64,000 nucleotides of DNA. It comes from Psychromonas aquimarina ATCC BAA-1526 (GTDB taxonomy: Bacteria; Pseudomonadota; Gammaproteobacteria; Enterobacterales; Psychromonadaceae). Both the position numbers and the translations under genes were made by a program. The DNA lies in assembly GCF_000428725.1 (NCBI RefSeq), contig NZ_AUAM01000007.1, forward strand, positions 179,415-243,414, in the 5' to 3' direction. This document shows positions 1 through 9,060 of the stretch, one piece after another (position 1 is the stretch's first letter; every line of letters begins with the position of its first letter). The notes under the pieces are model-generated. The model did not search any database. It saw only the letters and a program-made list of their open reading frames with translations, and was not told where the DNA came from.

Positions 1-204
1 ATCAAAATTATCTTTGTCGACCCCGGTAAATTCACGCTCTTCCAGATCCACTTTTTCACTTTCTGGTTTGTGACCAGAAAAATCACCAATTACGCCTACG
101 ACAAAAGGCAGTTCTTTGGTTTCTGTTGCACCATTTGTTTCTACGTCATACGTTATACTAACGCGGTTTTTGCTAACACGTTTGTGTTGTGAGTTGACAG
201 CCAT
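1..204 (-). CDS. tssB: T6SS sheath small subunit TssB/VipA (partial, C-terminus outside window)
   Basis: Only the first 68 codons are present; the gene runs off the left edge. The protein begins MAVNSQHKRVSKNRVSITYD and continues with a KELPFVVGVIGDFSGH stretch, which matches the conserved N-terminus of TssB (VipA/ImpB). TssB forms the contractile sheath of the type VI secretion system together with TssC. It lies downstream of hcp and tssA on the same strand, so the rest of the structural cluster presumably continues to the left of the window. The start at 204 fits the family's usual N-terminus. Confidence 0.9.
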   Translation of the reverse strand, partial: MAVNSQHKRVSKNRVSITYDVETNGATETKELPFVVGVIGDFSGHKPESEKVDLEEREFTGVDKDNFD

Positions 205-255
205 ACTTCCCTACCTTTATTGAGCTATAATTAGAACCTGACAAAACTGTTGTTA

Positions 256-278
256 TGCGCCGCTTTAGCAGCGGCGCA
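256..278 (-). promoter_or_regulatory. Intercistronic hairpin between hcp and tssB
   Basis: A perfect 9-bp inverted repeat (TGCGCCGCT / AGCGGCGCA, loop of 5) lies just after the hcp stop codon. On the minus strand it is not followed by a run of T, so it does not look like a simple intrinsic terminator. I infer a partial terminator or an mRNA-stabilising hairpin that could raise hcp expression over the downstream sheath genes. Confidence 0.6.
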
Positions 279-287
279 GGCCGCAGG

Positions 288-806
288 TTATTTAGCACCT
301 GACAGCATCTTACCTTGCGGTACGTTATAAGAAACAAGACCGCCTTTTTCCATTTTACCGCCGTCGTCTTCATGCCAGTGCAGCTGATCTAACTGGATGT
401 AAGACATTGAAATGCTTTCAAAAGGCTGAGAACCGTCAGAACCGCTAACGTTGTAAGAAACTACACGCGCTTTTTCTAACTTCACTTGAAAGTAAATATC
501 GCTGCCTGAACCGTCGCGAGAAGGTTTAGTGAAAACGATTTCTACATTTTTACCTTCAAGACCTGGACTAAACAGGAAAGACAGCAGATCTTCCGATGCT
601 CCGTCTGTTTCTTTAGTGATATTAACTTCACTCATAGCCACCATGCCCGAATCGGCATTTGTACCATTACCAATATCCATCGCAACTGAACGCACTGCGC
701 CCCAGCTGTATGAACTTAGTGCAAACCAGCCGTCGCCTGGTAGACCTTCAACTGTTGCACCACCGGTAACTTTAACGCCTTCGATCCGCATGTAAATACT
801 CGCCAT
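288..806 (-). CDS. hcp: T6SS tube protein Hcp (TssD)
   Basis: This 172-residue protein has the size and sequence of the Hcp family, the hexameric ring protein that stacks to form the T6SS inner tube and is expelled with each firing. It starts MASIYMRIEGVKVTGGATVE and contains the typical central segment of alternating beta strands (for example FESISMSYIQLDQLHWHEDD near the end). There is no C-terminal extension, so it looks like a structural Hcp and not an Hcp-effector fusion. It sits between tssA and tssB on the minus strand and is followed by a strong hairpin. Confidence 0.93.
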   Translation of the reverse strand: MASIYMRIEGVKVTGGATVEGLPGDGWFALSSYSWGAVRSVAMDIGNGTNADSGMVAMSEVNITKETDGASEDLLSFLFSPGLEGKNVEIVFTKPSRDGSGSDIYFQVKLEKARVVSYNVSGSDGSQPFESISMSYIQLDQLHWHEDDGGKMEKGGLVSYNVPQGKMLSGAK

Positions 807-849
807 AATAACTTTCCTCTTTATTATATTTAATTAATCACAGCTGCAA

Positions 850-2217
850 CTACCACAGTGATTCACTGCTTGATTTCTGCTGTGTGTCTGGTGGAGCCTG
901 GTTATCCGTTTTTTCTGTTTCAGGAACAGCAAAAACAGGTTTGTTATCTGCCGGCAGCTGACGCTGCTGTGCAGGTAGAACTCGCGCTGCGCCTGTGCTG
1001 TTATTATCATTAGGCAGCGCAGTTTGTCCTTGTTCATCTAATCCCGTTAAATTAAACACGCGATCTATAGTATCTTGTTGATTTGAAAGCAGCTCTGTCA
1101 TTAATTCCGGCAGCGGCATATACCCCCAGCGGATTGACTTGTCTAACAGATAGGCCACCGGACTATGCGGTTCCGTCTGTCTGAAATAATCAGCAATTTC
1201 ACGAAGCTGCTGAAATGCCTGATCTCGATTAAACTCCTGCTGTTTGGCCAGTGAAGTAAACGAGACGGGCGCAGGAGCCGATTGAGGGTTTTCCATCGCT
1301 GCATTCTCCACATTACAAATATTTTCAGCACTATTTTCTACATTCTCAGCGCTGTCCGGCACATCCTGTACAGGTGCCGTTACGGCCGGAGCTGACGATG
1401 TCGGTTTTAATCCCGATATAAATTCAACGGCCCGCAGCATCTTATCAATAATGCTGATTACAAATTGAAACCCGGGCGGTGAAAGTAAATACTGCTGACA
1501 AACAGCCTTAACCTGCTTTTCTATCGCTGCAATACTGTTTTTAAATTTCTCAAGATTTTCAATTAATTCCACAACCGGGGCGCGGTCTGCAAGTGCAGCT
1601 GCACGATAACGGCTGCGGATTTCAGCCAGATTGCCTTTATGCTCCTCACTTTGATAGCGGGAAAAGTCCAAATCAGCAATTAAAGGAGTCATCAGCAGCG
1701 GAGAGTATAATAATCCGCTGTCTTCACTTTCACCCAGCAGCTGTACAAAGGCTTTCACTTTAAAACTATTGATCTCAGCTTGTATTGCGCTTTCATCTGT
1801 GGATTTTATTTTATTATCCGGTAATATCGGCTGCAGCGAATCCCAATGAGAACTGACCAGCTCCTCAAGCCATAAACTAGTCTGCAGCGCACCGCTTAGG
1901 CTGGGATCAATAACCACCTGAGCAGCCGTCATCCAGCCGGCTAGTTCAATATCTCGAGATGAATCAGCAAATACATCCGCTAAGCTTCCTGATAACTGAT
2001 TCCAGTTATTTTTATTATCTTCCAGCAGCGCATCCAGCTCATCAGCCTCAGGATTCTGATTAAGCTTTCGCAGCGACGTCTGCGCTAAATTAAATTCATT
2101 ACGAAGCGGCCGGAAGGACTGCCGATCAGATTTTAAATACACACCGCAGAAATTATTTTCTGCCAAAGGCGATAACAGAGTCTGGCGCTGACTTTCAGTA
2201 AGTATCATCGTATCCAT
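850..2217 (-). CDS. tssA: T6SS baseplate/cap protein TssA (ImpA family)
   Basis: The 455-residue product carries an ImpA-type N-terminal domain (roughly residues 10-130, including CGVYLKSDRQSFRPLRNEFN), the hallmark of TssA proteins that organise T6SS sheath and tube assembly. The middle is rich in alanine, proline and glutamate and probably a linker. The C-terminal part (about 330-400, FQQLREIADYFRQTEPHSPV) resembles the conserved C-terminal region of long TssA/VasJ proteins. It is first in the minus-strand group tssA-hcp-tssB. A second in-frame ATG at codon 4 could be the true start. Confidence 0.85.
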   Translation of the reverse strand: MDTMILTESQRQTLLSPLAENNFCGVYLKSDRQSFRPLRNEFNLAQTSLRKLNQNPEADELDALLEDNKNNWNQLSGSLADVFADSSRDIELAGWMTAAQVVIDPSLSGALQTSLWLEELVSSHWDSLQPILPDNKIKSTDESAIQAEINSFKVKAFVQLLGESEDSGLLYSPLLMTPLIADLDFSRYQSEEHKGNLAEIRSRYRAAALADRAPVVELIENLEKFKNSIAAIEKQVKAVCQQYLLSPPGFQFVISIIDKMLRAVEFISGLKPTSSAPAVTAPVQDVPDSAENVENSAENICNVENAAMENPQSAPAPVSFTSLAKQQEFNRDQAFQQLREIADYFRQTEPHSPVAYLLDKSIRWGYMPLPELMTELLSNQQDTIDRVFNLTGLDEQGQTALPNDNNSTGAARVLPAQQRQLPADNKPVFAVPETEKTDNQAPPDTQQKSSSESLW

Positions 2218-3134
2218 TACTTTATTTGATTAAAAGTTGTTATGTAAAAAGTGAAAGCTGTAAATCGAATATTTAAAAAGACAATGTTTATTATATCTAC
2301 ACTGCCAGTCTAACCCGCCTTATTTTGTCACCTCAAAATATATATATAACAAACACTAACAGTTAACTAACGAACTAAACAAGCATTTTTTCATCATAAA
2401 AACACTCAGATTACAGGGGCAGAAGCACACCGGTAAATTACTGCCGTCAGTAGGAATTTCAATTAGACCGGGCAAACGATAAAAGAAAAGCAAATTTCCA
2501 TACCTGCAGCTGGTAAACTTGGGCTCACAGCACACTAACATACACAGCGGCTTGTTTGATAATACGGCAGTCTGAAAACCCAATTTTTCATTATACGTAA
2601 TCCATACGCAATCTACCATAGCTCAGCGCATTAATCTTCTTACAAGGCACTGATATTAGGACACTGAAAGTGTTCTGCTAATTACGATTTTAATTATTCA
2701 CTGATTATTTTTAAAATAAACATCCTGGATCACACTGCGTAAACTCATGTCTCCAGAACCCTATATTTCTTTTTGATTTTTGATCAAAAGCTCATATTGT
2801 AAGAAAGTGGCTTAATATCAACAGATATCCACTGTCACGTTCGTCAGGATAAATTTAAAATCAAAGCAGCCTAACTGACAATAATTACTTAATTGCAGAG
2901 AACAGATCAACATTAACAAATGTAATCATAAAAAATAGGCTTTACCCTTAAACAATGAATAATAAATTGCCGGAATATGTTCTGTGATAACATTTAATTC
3001 CAGCAGCAGGCACAAAACAAAGGTAAGCTAGATTTGCTTGATATTAATAGTTAAATAATAAGCCTGTCCCTCAATATGGATTCTGCTTTAGACGAACTGC
3101 CGGGATATGCACTATAACAATAAGAGAATTGAAT
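2218..3134. other. Long AT-rich divergent intergenic region between tssA and vgrG
   Basis: About 0.9 kb with no convincing gene; an 87-codon minus-strand reading frame at 2356-2619 has no recognisable features. The region should hold promoters for both T6SS arms. I see a 12-bp palindrome TTTTGATCAAAA at 2778-2789 and a near-repeated motif (TGCCGGAATATG near 2968, TGCCGGGATATG near 3097). I found no convincing sigma-54 -24/-12 element. Confidence 0.5.
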
Positions 3135-5141
3135 ATGTCAGTGACCAGTTACAATGAAAAAAACCGCCCTGTTCAGGCAAAACTGGATGGCAAAGGCCCG
3201 TACATAGTTACGCAGTTAACGGTAAAGGAACAAGTTTCAGGCAGATCTGATTTTAGCGCCGTTTTTTTCTGTAAAGAAAAAATATCCGAGAAAGTGCTGG
3301 GCAAAGTACTTGATATCCAGTATTCCCCCGGTATCGAAGAAGAGAGAAATAAAGCGCGCAGTTTTTTAGCTTTAATCTCGTCGCTGGAAAACATTGAATT
3401 TAATATGTCCAAGCAGCTTTATATGTACCGGGTTGAAGCGGTCGACCCGCTTTCTATTTTTGCCTACCGCACCACCAGCCGCACCTTTCAGGACATGACC
3501 AGCAAACAGATCATAGAAAAGGTTCTATCCGATTCCGGTCTTAAAAATTATTTCAAAGTATCCCCCCGGAGTGCCGGAATAAAACGCAGCTGCTGTATTC
3601 AGTTTAATGAAAGCGACTTGAATTTCATTAAACGCCTATTAGCCTCTGAAGGCTGGCATTATCACTGTAACCATCAAGGAAGCCAGCCCGTCGTTACCAT
3701 TGCTGACAGCAACCAGGATTTTGCCAAAGCGAACGATGATAAGGTCCCTTTTATCGTTGAAGCTAAAGCAAAAACTTTTTCAATCACTCACTGGAACTAT
3801 CGGGAACAGTTAGGTGTCAGTAAATTACTGTTAGCCGATCACAGTGAAGAGTTAGCCGAATGCTTAAACAGCGGCGAAAGAAACACCACATCCTCAGTAA
3901 AAAACAGTGCCTTAAGTGAATACTTTTTCGGGCAGGGTAACAGTGATAAAAGCACCATTCGTGATGCCGGAAAACGGCAGATGGAAAGCCGGGACTGCGG
4001 CAGAATAATCATTAACGCCCGCTCTTCGGTTCCATCATTAGGCGCTGGTTTATGCTTTACTTTAAGCGAGCATACGCAGTCCGAATATAACCAGGAATAT
4101 CTGATCACCCGGGCAGAGCATTATTTTAACGGTAATGAAACGGGCACTAATATTGAATATACAAACAGCTTCCAATGCATACCTGCAGGCACACCATGGC
4201 GTCCGCCTTTTATCAATAAACCCTGCATAACGAATATTCAAAGCGCAGAAGTCACAGGTCCGAGCGGGGAAGAGGTCAATCAAGATAAATCCGGACGTAT
4301 AAAAGTACATTTTCACTGGGATAAGGACGGTAAGAAAGATGAAAACAGCTCCTGCTGGATCCCGGTAGCACAGTCGACGGCAGGTAATGGATTCGGCATG
4401 CAGTTTATTCCGCGTATTGGGGATGAAGTACTGATCAGCTTTATTGACGGGGATCCCGACCGCCCGGTTGTTTCCGGATCCATTTATAATGAAAAAAATA
4501 AGCAGCCCTACAGCAGCGCCACACAAAGCGGCATAAAAACACGCAGCACTCCCAGCGGTAATAGTGATACCGCTAACGAACTGCGCTTTGAAGATAAAAA
4601 AGATAAAGAAGAGCTGTTTCTGCAGGCAGAAAAGGATATGACGGTTAATGTCAAAAATGATCTGAAACAGACCATCAAAGGGCTGGCTGATTTTGATATT
4701 GAAAAAACCCTAGACTGGAAAAGCAAAGAAGCAATGAGCCTGAGCAGTGAAGATGCACTCAATGCCAGCGCCAAAAAAGATCTGTCCTTAAAGTCAGATG
4801 CCGGGATCAGCTGCAGTGCTTCTAAAGGCGCACAGTTAAGTGCCGGCTCAAGCGTAGAAATCGACGGACAAAGTATCGAACTCTCTGGAAAAACCAGCAT
4901 TAAACTATCCGTCGGCAGTTCATCTATTGAACTGAGTCCAAGCGGTATAAAAATTTCCGGTGCGCAGATTTCTGTCGCTGGACAGGCAAAAGCGGAAATA
5001 AAAGCGGCTATGGTTGATATAACCAGTCAGGCCAAAGCCAGTGTTAAAGGTGCAATAGTCGAAGTAAACGGGAGTGCTATGACACAGGTAAAAGCCGGTG
5101 CTATGGTACAAATTCAAGGCGCAATCGCGAAGGTAAACTGA
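3135..5141 (+). CDS. vgrG: T6SS spike protein VgrG (TssI)
   Basis: A 668-residue VgrG. The N-terminal half is the gp27-like hub, the gp5-like OB-fold lies at about residues 385-460 (SGRIKVHFHWDKDG, then SCWIPVAQSTAGNGFGMQF and GDPDRPVVSGSIYNE), and the rest is a low-complexity triple-stranded beta-helix needle ending AMVQIQGAIAKVN. There is no toxin domain beyond the needle. The ATG at 3135 is chosen over an upstream TTG at 3129 because an AAGAGA ribosome-binding site is about 8 bases away. Its stop overlaps the next gene's start, so vgrG, the DUF6931-like gene and PAAR form one operon. Confidence 0.95.
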   Translation: MSVTSYNEKNRPVQAKLDGKGPYIVTQLTVKEQVSGRSDFSAVFFCKEKISEKVLGKVLDIQYSPGIEEERNKARSFLALISSLENIEFNMSKQLYMYRVEAVDPLSIFAYRTTSRTFQDMTSKQIIEKVLSDSGLKNYFKVSPRSAGIKRSCCIQFNESDLNFIKRLLASEGWHYHCNHQGSQPVVTIADSNQDFAKANDDKVPFIVEAKAKTFSITHWNYREQLGVSKLLLADHSEELAECLNSGERNTTSSVKNSALSEYFFGQGNSDKSTIRDAGKRQMESRDCGRIIINARSSVPSLGAGLCFTLSEHTQSEYNQEYLITRAEHYFNGNETGTNIEYTNSFQCIPAGTPWRPPFINKPCITNIQSAEVTGPSGEEVNQDKSGRIKVHFHWDKDGKKDENSSCWIPVAQSTAGNGFGMQFIPRIGDEVLISFIDGDPDRPVVSGSIYNEKNKQPYSSATQSGIKTRSTPSGNSDTANELRFEDKKDKEELFLQAEKDMTVNVKNDLKQTIKGLADFDIEKTLDWKSKEAMSLSSEDALNASAKKDLSLKSDAGISCSASKGAQLSAGSSVEIDGQSIELSGKTSIKLSVGSSSIELSPSGIKISGAQISVAGQAKAEIKAAMVDITSQAKASVKGAIVEVNGSAMTQVKAGAMVQIQGAIAKVN

Positions 5142-5710
5142 TGAGTTATTTAAAAATCCCCCACCACAGCGCGGCTGATATTCTCAGTCTTTATGAAGCA
5201 GGCGATGAATTTATCGAACTGGCTCAGCAGCACAGTGATCCGGCATCTTTAATTGACAGCGCTGTCGAGCAGCAGCTGTTCAGTGATGTTGTGATATTTA
5301 TTGCGCACGCACTGCCGGTTCGAGAAGCGGTCTGGTGGGCATGCTGCTGTGCTGCCAGCAGGACAGACTGGAATGAAAATGAAGCCAATGCAGTTCGAGC
5401 GGCTAAAGCATGGGTCCACGCTCCCGATGAAACATCACGACGCCTTGCGGAGCAGATGGCGGCTAAAGCTGAATTACAGTCTGGCGCCGGCTGGACCGCG
5501 CAGGCAGCATTCTGGAGCGGCGGCAGCATGATAGCGGCTGGAGAGCCGGTTATTCCCCCGCCGGAATATTTATATTCTCATGCCGTTGCCGGCGCAGTTA
5601 ATTTATCAGCGGTAATGCCTGACGGACAGGACGCACAAGCACGTTATGAAAACTACTTAAAAATAGGCTTGAATATCGCCAGTGGCGGAAACGGCCAGAC
5701 AGGAGAATAA
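5141..5710 (+). CDS. T6SS-linked conserved protein, DUF6931-like
   Basis: This 189-residue protein has no signal peptide or membrane segment. It resembles a family (DUF6931, named from memory) found beside vgrG and PAAR genes; the segment LPVREAVWWACCCAASRTDW is its most conserved-looking part. The ATG overlaps the vgrG stop codon and the stop is 2 bases from the PAAR gene, so the three are almost certainly translated together. Function is unknown; the position suggests a loading or adaptor role on the VgrG-PAAR spike. It lacks the size or motifs of a known toxin. Confidence 0.75.
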   Translation: MSYLKIPHHSAADILSLYEAGDEFIELAQQHSDPASLIDSAVEQQLFSDVVIFIAHALPVREAVWWACCCAASRTDWNENEANAVRAAKAWVHAPDETSRRLAEQMAAKAELQSGAGWTAQAAFWSGGSMIAAGEPVIPPPEYLYSHAVAGAVNLSAVMPDGQDAQARYENYLKIGLNIASGGNGQTGE

Positions 5711-5712
5711 CC

Positions 5713-6009
5713 ATGCTGCCAGCAGCCAGAGCAACCGATATGCACGTATGTCCCATGCAGACCCCTGCTGTTGTCCCTATTCCGCATGTCGGCGGGCCGT
5801 TACTGCCGTTACCGTCAACGGTACTGATAGGTAATATGCCGGCCGCCACTTTAGGTCAAATGTGTGTCTGTGTCGGGCCGCCGGATTCCGTGATAAAAGG
5901 CAGCGCAACCGTATTAATCAACAGCAAGCCGGCTGCCAGAATGGGAGATACTACCGCTCATGGCGGCACAATTGTACTCGGCATGCCGACCGTCCTGATC
6001 GGCGGTTAA
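5713..6009 (+). CDS. PAAR-domain T6SS spike tip protein
   Basis: The 98-residue protein is a single PAAR domain: ARATDMHVCPMQ near the N-terminus, a central GPPDSVIKGSATVLINSKPA segment, and the closing AARMGDTTAHGGTI motif with the histidine and cysteine residues expected to bind zinc at the cone tip. PAAR proteins cap the VgrG needle and may carry effectors. This one has no C-terminal extension and no gene for a cargo toxin or immunity protein follows, since the next gene (uvrB) is convergent. Confidence 0.93.
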   Translation: MLPAARATDMHVCPMQTPAVVPIPHVGGPLLPLPSTVLIGNMPAATLGQMCVCVGPPDSVIKGSATVLINSKPAARMGDTTAHGGTIVLGMPTVLIGG

Positions 6010-6024
6010 ACTGCTGATTCCGAG

Positions 6025-6076
6025 ATAATCGGCTTTACTCTTTGCTGTATATGAATCAGAGAGATAAGCCGGTTAT
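6025..6076 (+). terminator. Possible hairpin after the PAAR gene
   Basis: ATAATCGGCTT (6025-6035) can pair with AAGCCGGTTAT (6066-6076) with one G-T wobble, but the loop is about 30 bases and there is no clear T-run. It may end the vgrG operon or the convergent uvrB transcript. Weak evidence. Confidence 0.3.
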
Positions 6077-6095
6077 AAAAACGCACAGACAGCTT

Positions 6096-8108
6096 CTACC
6101 CCATAGTCACCAGCAGTTCATGCAGCTTTGCTACTTCGTCCCTTATTTGAGCCGCTTTCTCAAACTCTAAATCTTTAGCATAAGCAAACATCTGTTTTTC
6201 TTTTTCAGCTATCTGTTTAAGCACATCCTGCTCGCTGCTTATATGATAATCAGCTCTAGATTCCGCAACTTTATCCTGCTTAGTTTTAGCTTTTTTAAGG
6301 TTACGCTGTCCGAGCTGCATTACATCATTGACTTGTTTTGTTAATCCCTGCGGAATAATACCGTTGTCCCGGTTAAACTCATCCTGCAGCGCCCGTCTGT
6401 CTTCTGTTACTTTTATAGCTTTGTGCATAGATCCGGTAATACGGTCGGCATAGAGAATCGCTTTACCTTTTAAATTACGCGCGGCCCGGCCCATGGTCTG
6501 AATCAGCGAGCGTTCTGAGCGTAAAAAACCCTCTTTATCTGCGTCTAATACTGCCACTAACGACACCTCGGGAATATCCAGTCCTTCGCGCAGCAGGTTA
6601 ATGCCTATTAGTACGTCAAAAATGCCCAGGCGCAGGTCACGAATAATCTCCACCCGTTCAACCGTATCAACATCTGAATGCAGATAACGCACCTTTATAC
6701 CGTGTTCATGCAGATATTCAGTAAGATCCTCTGCCATACGTTTAGTCAACGTCGTTACCAGAACCCGCTCTTTAAGGGGAATACGCAGATTAATCTCAGA
6801 AAGCAGATCATCAACCTGGGTATTAACCGGACGTACTTCAATTTCCGGATCCAGCAGACCGGTCGGACGAATAACCTGGCGAACGATATCTCCCTGAGAT
6901 TTATCTACCTCATACTCACTGGGTGTGGCTGAAACATAAATAGTCTGCGGGGCGAGGGCTTCAAACTCTGCAAATTTAAGCGGCCGGTTATCTAAGGCAG
7001 AAGGTAAACGAAAGCCGTAATTAACCAGGTTTTCCTTACGCGAGCGGTCTCCTTTATACATAGCACCAATCTGCGGCACTGTCACATGACTTTCATCGAT
7101 AATTAATAAGCCGTCTTTAGGCAGATAATCAAACAGCGTCGGCGGCGCATCACCATGACCTCTTCCGGACAAATAGCGAGAGTAATTTTCAATACCCGAG
7201 CAGTACCCCAGCTCATTCATCATCTCAATATCATACAGAGTGCGTTGTGAAATACGCTGTTCTTCAACTAATTTATTCTGCTCTAAAAATTCTTTTTTCC
7301 GTTCATTTAACTCCTCTTTTATAGCGTCAACTGCTTTCAGAATCTGCTCTCGAGGTGTAACGTAATGAGTTTTAGGGTAGATAGTAACACGCGCAAGCTT
7401 ATCTAACTGCTGACCAGTCAGCGGGTCAAAGACACTGATGTTTTCAACTTCATCATCAAACAGCTCAATACGAAAAGCTTCCTTTTCTGAATCAGCAGGA
7501 AAAATGTCAATCACTTCTCCGCGCACCCGGAAGGTACCACGGCTTAACTCAGTTTCATTACGGTTATATTGTAAATCAACTAAACGCTGCAGGATTTCGC
7601 GGCTGGAAATGATCTCCCCGACACTCAGATGAAGCATCATCTCTAAATAAGCACTAGGATCGCCTAAACCATAGATAGCAGAAACAGACGCCACCAGCAC
7701 CACATCTTTGCGCTCTAACAGCGCTTTAGTTGCCGACAGACGCATCTGCTCGATATGAGCATTAACAGCGGCATCTTTCTCAATAAAAGAATCTGAGCTT
7801 GGTACATAAGCTTCAGGCTGGTAATAATCATAATATGAAACAAAATACTCAACCGCATTATCCGGAAAAAACTCTTTCATCTCACCATACAGCTGCGCGG
7901 CTAAGGTTTTATTAGGAGCAAGGATTAATGTCGGACGGTTGAGCTGTGCAATGGTATTAGCTAAAGTAAATGTTTTACCCGATCCGGTTACCCCGAGCAG
8001 GGTTTGAAAAGCCAGGCCCGACTCAATACCTTCCACTAACTGCTCGATAGCCTGAGGCTGATCACCTGCGGGTGAAAACGACGATGATAACTGAAACTGT
8101 TTTTCCAT
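6096..8108 (-). CDS. uvrB: UvrABC excision nuclease subunit B
   Basis: A 670-residue UvrB of normal length. The Walker A motif GVTGSGKT is at about residues 39-46, the damage-probing beta-hairpin ([16 protein letters not shown]) follows near residue 95, helicase motif II is DESH, and a C-terminal UVR motif ([19 protein letters not shown]) contacts UvrC. The open frame extends 59 codons upstream, but the family start [19 protein letters not shown] at 8108 has a GAGG ribosome-binding site and is preferred. I could not find a convincing LexA box upstream, although uvrB is SOS-controlled in E. coli. Confidence 0.97.
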   Translation of the reverse strand: MEKQFQLSSSFSPAGDQPQAIEQLVEGIESGLAFQTLLGVTGSGKTFTLANTIAQLNRPTLILAPNKTLAAQLYGEMKEFFPDNAVEYFVSYYDYYQPEAYVPSSDSFIEKDAAVNAHIEQMRLSATKALLERKDVVLVASVSAIYGLGDPSAYLEMMLHLSVGEIISSREILQRLVDLQYNRNETELSRGTFRVRGEVIDIFPADSEKEAFRIELFDDEVENISVFDPLTGQQLDKLARVTIYPKTHYVTPREQILKAVDAIKEELNERKKEFLEQNKLVEEQRISQRTLYDIEMMNELGYCSGIENYSRYLSGRGHGDAPPTLFDYLPKDGLLIIDESHVTVPQIGAMYKGDRSRKENLVNYGFRLPSALDNRPLKFAEFEALAPQTIYVSATPSEYEVDKSQGDIVRQVIRPTGLLDPEIEVRPVNTQVDDLLSEINLRIPLKERVLVTTLTKRMAEDLTEYLHEHGIKVRYLHSDVDTVERVEIIRDLRLGIFDVLIGINLLREGLDIPEVSLVAVLDADKEGFLRSERSLIQTMGRAARNLKGKAILYADRITGSMHKAIKVTEDRRALQDEFNRDNGIIPQGLTKQVNDVMQLGQRNLKKAKTKQDKVAESRADYHISSEQDVLKQIAEKEKQMFAYAKDLEFEKAAQIRDEVAKLHELLVTMG

Positions 8109-9060
8109 AATAACCTCAAGTTTAGAACACGGCATATCTATCCTTCTGAGCAATTGAATATGCATCCTCAATAACTGAGGATAGAACTGACAGTTTAACA
8201 TATCACAAGTACAGATAACTGTGCGCATAACAAGGTGTACAACGGTAATTAACAGCGCTTCAAGCAGCTGCGCAGAAGAAAACACCTAAAAAACACCCAT
8301 TAGCTGCAATTTATATTGGAAAGTCTCTTTTTTACTTATTATATGTAAATAATCAGCCTCTATATGCAGTTTTAAATTTAAGATCTTTACCCTCGACTCA
8401 AGGCATATTCACATTTTTTATATGCAATAATGATAAATAACCTTTAGCTTAGGTTTATAAAACGAACAATAAAAACTCCGCTATTTAACTAATTGTCAAT
8501 TATTTTTTTCAATTTAATTTAAAAATAATTCACAGAAAATTATTGACTTTCAAACAAACAAATAGTGCAGAAAAAACATCAAACAAAAACTATTTACACT
8601 CTATTGACATTGCTAACTCATTGTATTTAAAAGCAGTTTTATTTTGTTTGTTTTTAGTGCAAGGTAAAGCAAAGCAAGTGATAACGGGGGCTTCAGGCAC
8701 TTTTACGAAAAACTCCCACAGAGTTATCCACAGAAAAAGTGGATAACCCGGGTAAAGCCAGAAACCATCAGTGCTGCAGTCCGACAATGTACTTTTCGTC
8801 AGGATCTTCTTTAAAGCTTGAATATTGTAAGCTGGTCATATTTTATACAAAAACACAAAATACTCATAAATAATAACAACGCCTGTCAGGCTGTAAAAAA
8901 GAATCAAAAGCACAACAAGATTAACCTTAAAGGAGCACTTATTTAACAAATAACATAACAGCAGCTCAAAAAGCCTGCTTTTTATGCAGTAAAAAAAACA
9001 GACAAATCAAACCGATTTGATATGATCTTTATCCCTCAATCTGTTATAGGAATTACTATT
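8109..9060. other. AT-rich intergenic region between divergent uvrB and yajG
   Basis: Nearly 1 kb without a supported gene. It contains homopolymeric A/T tracts around 8280-8620, the inverted DnaA-box pair at 8724-8746 and a perfect 6-bp inverted repeat ATCAAA/TTTGAT at 9006-9021 just upstream of yajG. Short reading frames at 8543-8746 and 8590-8787 overlap one another on opposite strands and look like chance. Confidence 0.5.
8724..8746. promoter_or_regulatory. Inverted pair of DnaA boxes
   Basis: A perfect DnaA box TTATCCACA (8724-8732) faces a one-mismatch box TTATCCACT read on the minus strand (8738-8746), giving a near palindrome. It lies in an AT-rich gap. None of the usual oriC neighbours (mnmG, mioC, dnaA, dnaN) is present, so this is probably not the chromosomal origin; a DnaA titration or regulatory site is an inference. 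Confidence 0.55.

Noticed and set aside
2356..2619. 87-codon minus-strand reading frame as a gene
   Set aside because: No ribosome-binding site, no recognisable motif, atypical composition; likely chance.
2772..2789. FNR site upstream of vgrG
   Set aside because: TTGATTTTTGATCAA has a 5-base spacer where FNR needs 4; kept only as an unassigned palindrome.
4062..4526. 154-codon frame antisense to vgrG
   Set aside because: It lies wholly opposite a well-supported VgrG gene and has no features of its own.
8109..8280. LexA (SOS) box upstream of uvrB
   Set aside because: No CTGT-N8-ACAG motif with acceptable spacing could be found on either strand.
8543..8787. Two overlapping opposite-strand frames in the uvrB-yajG gap
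   Set aside because: They shadow each other, span the DnaA boxes and have no family similarity.
8281..9060. Possible chromosomal replication origin
   Set aside because: Only two DnaA boxes, very few GATC sites and none of the usual oriC neighbour genes.
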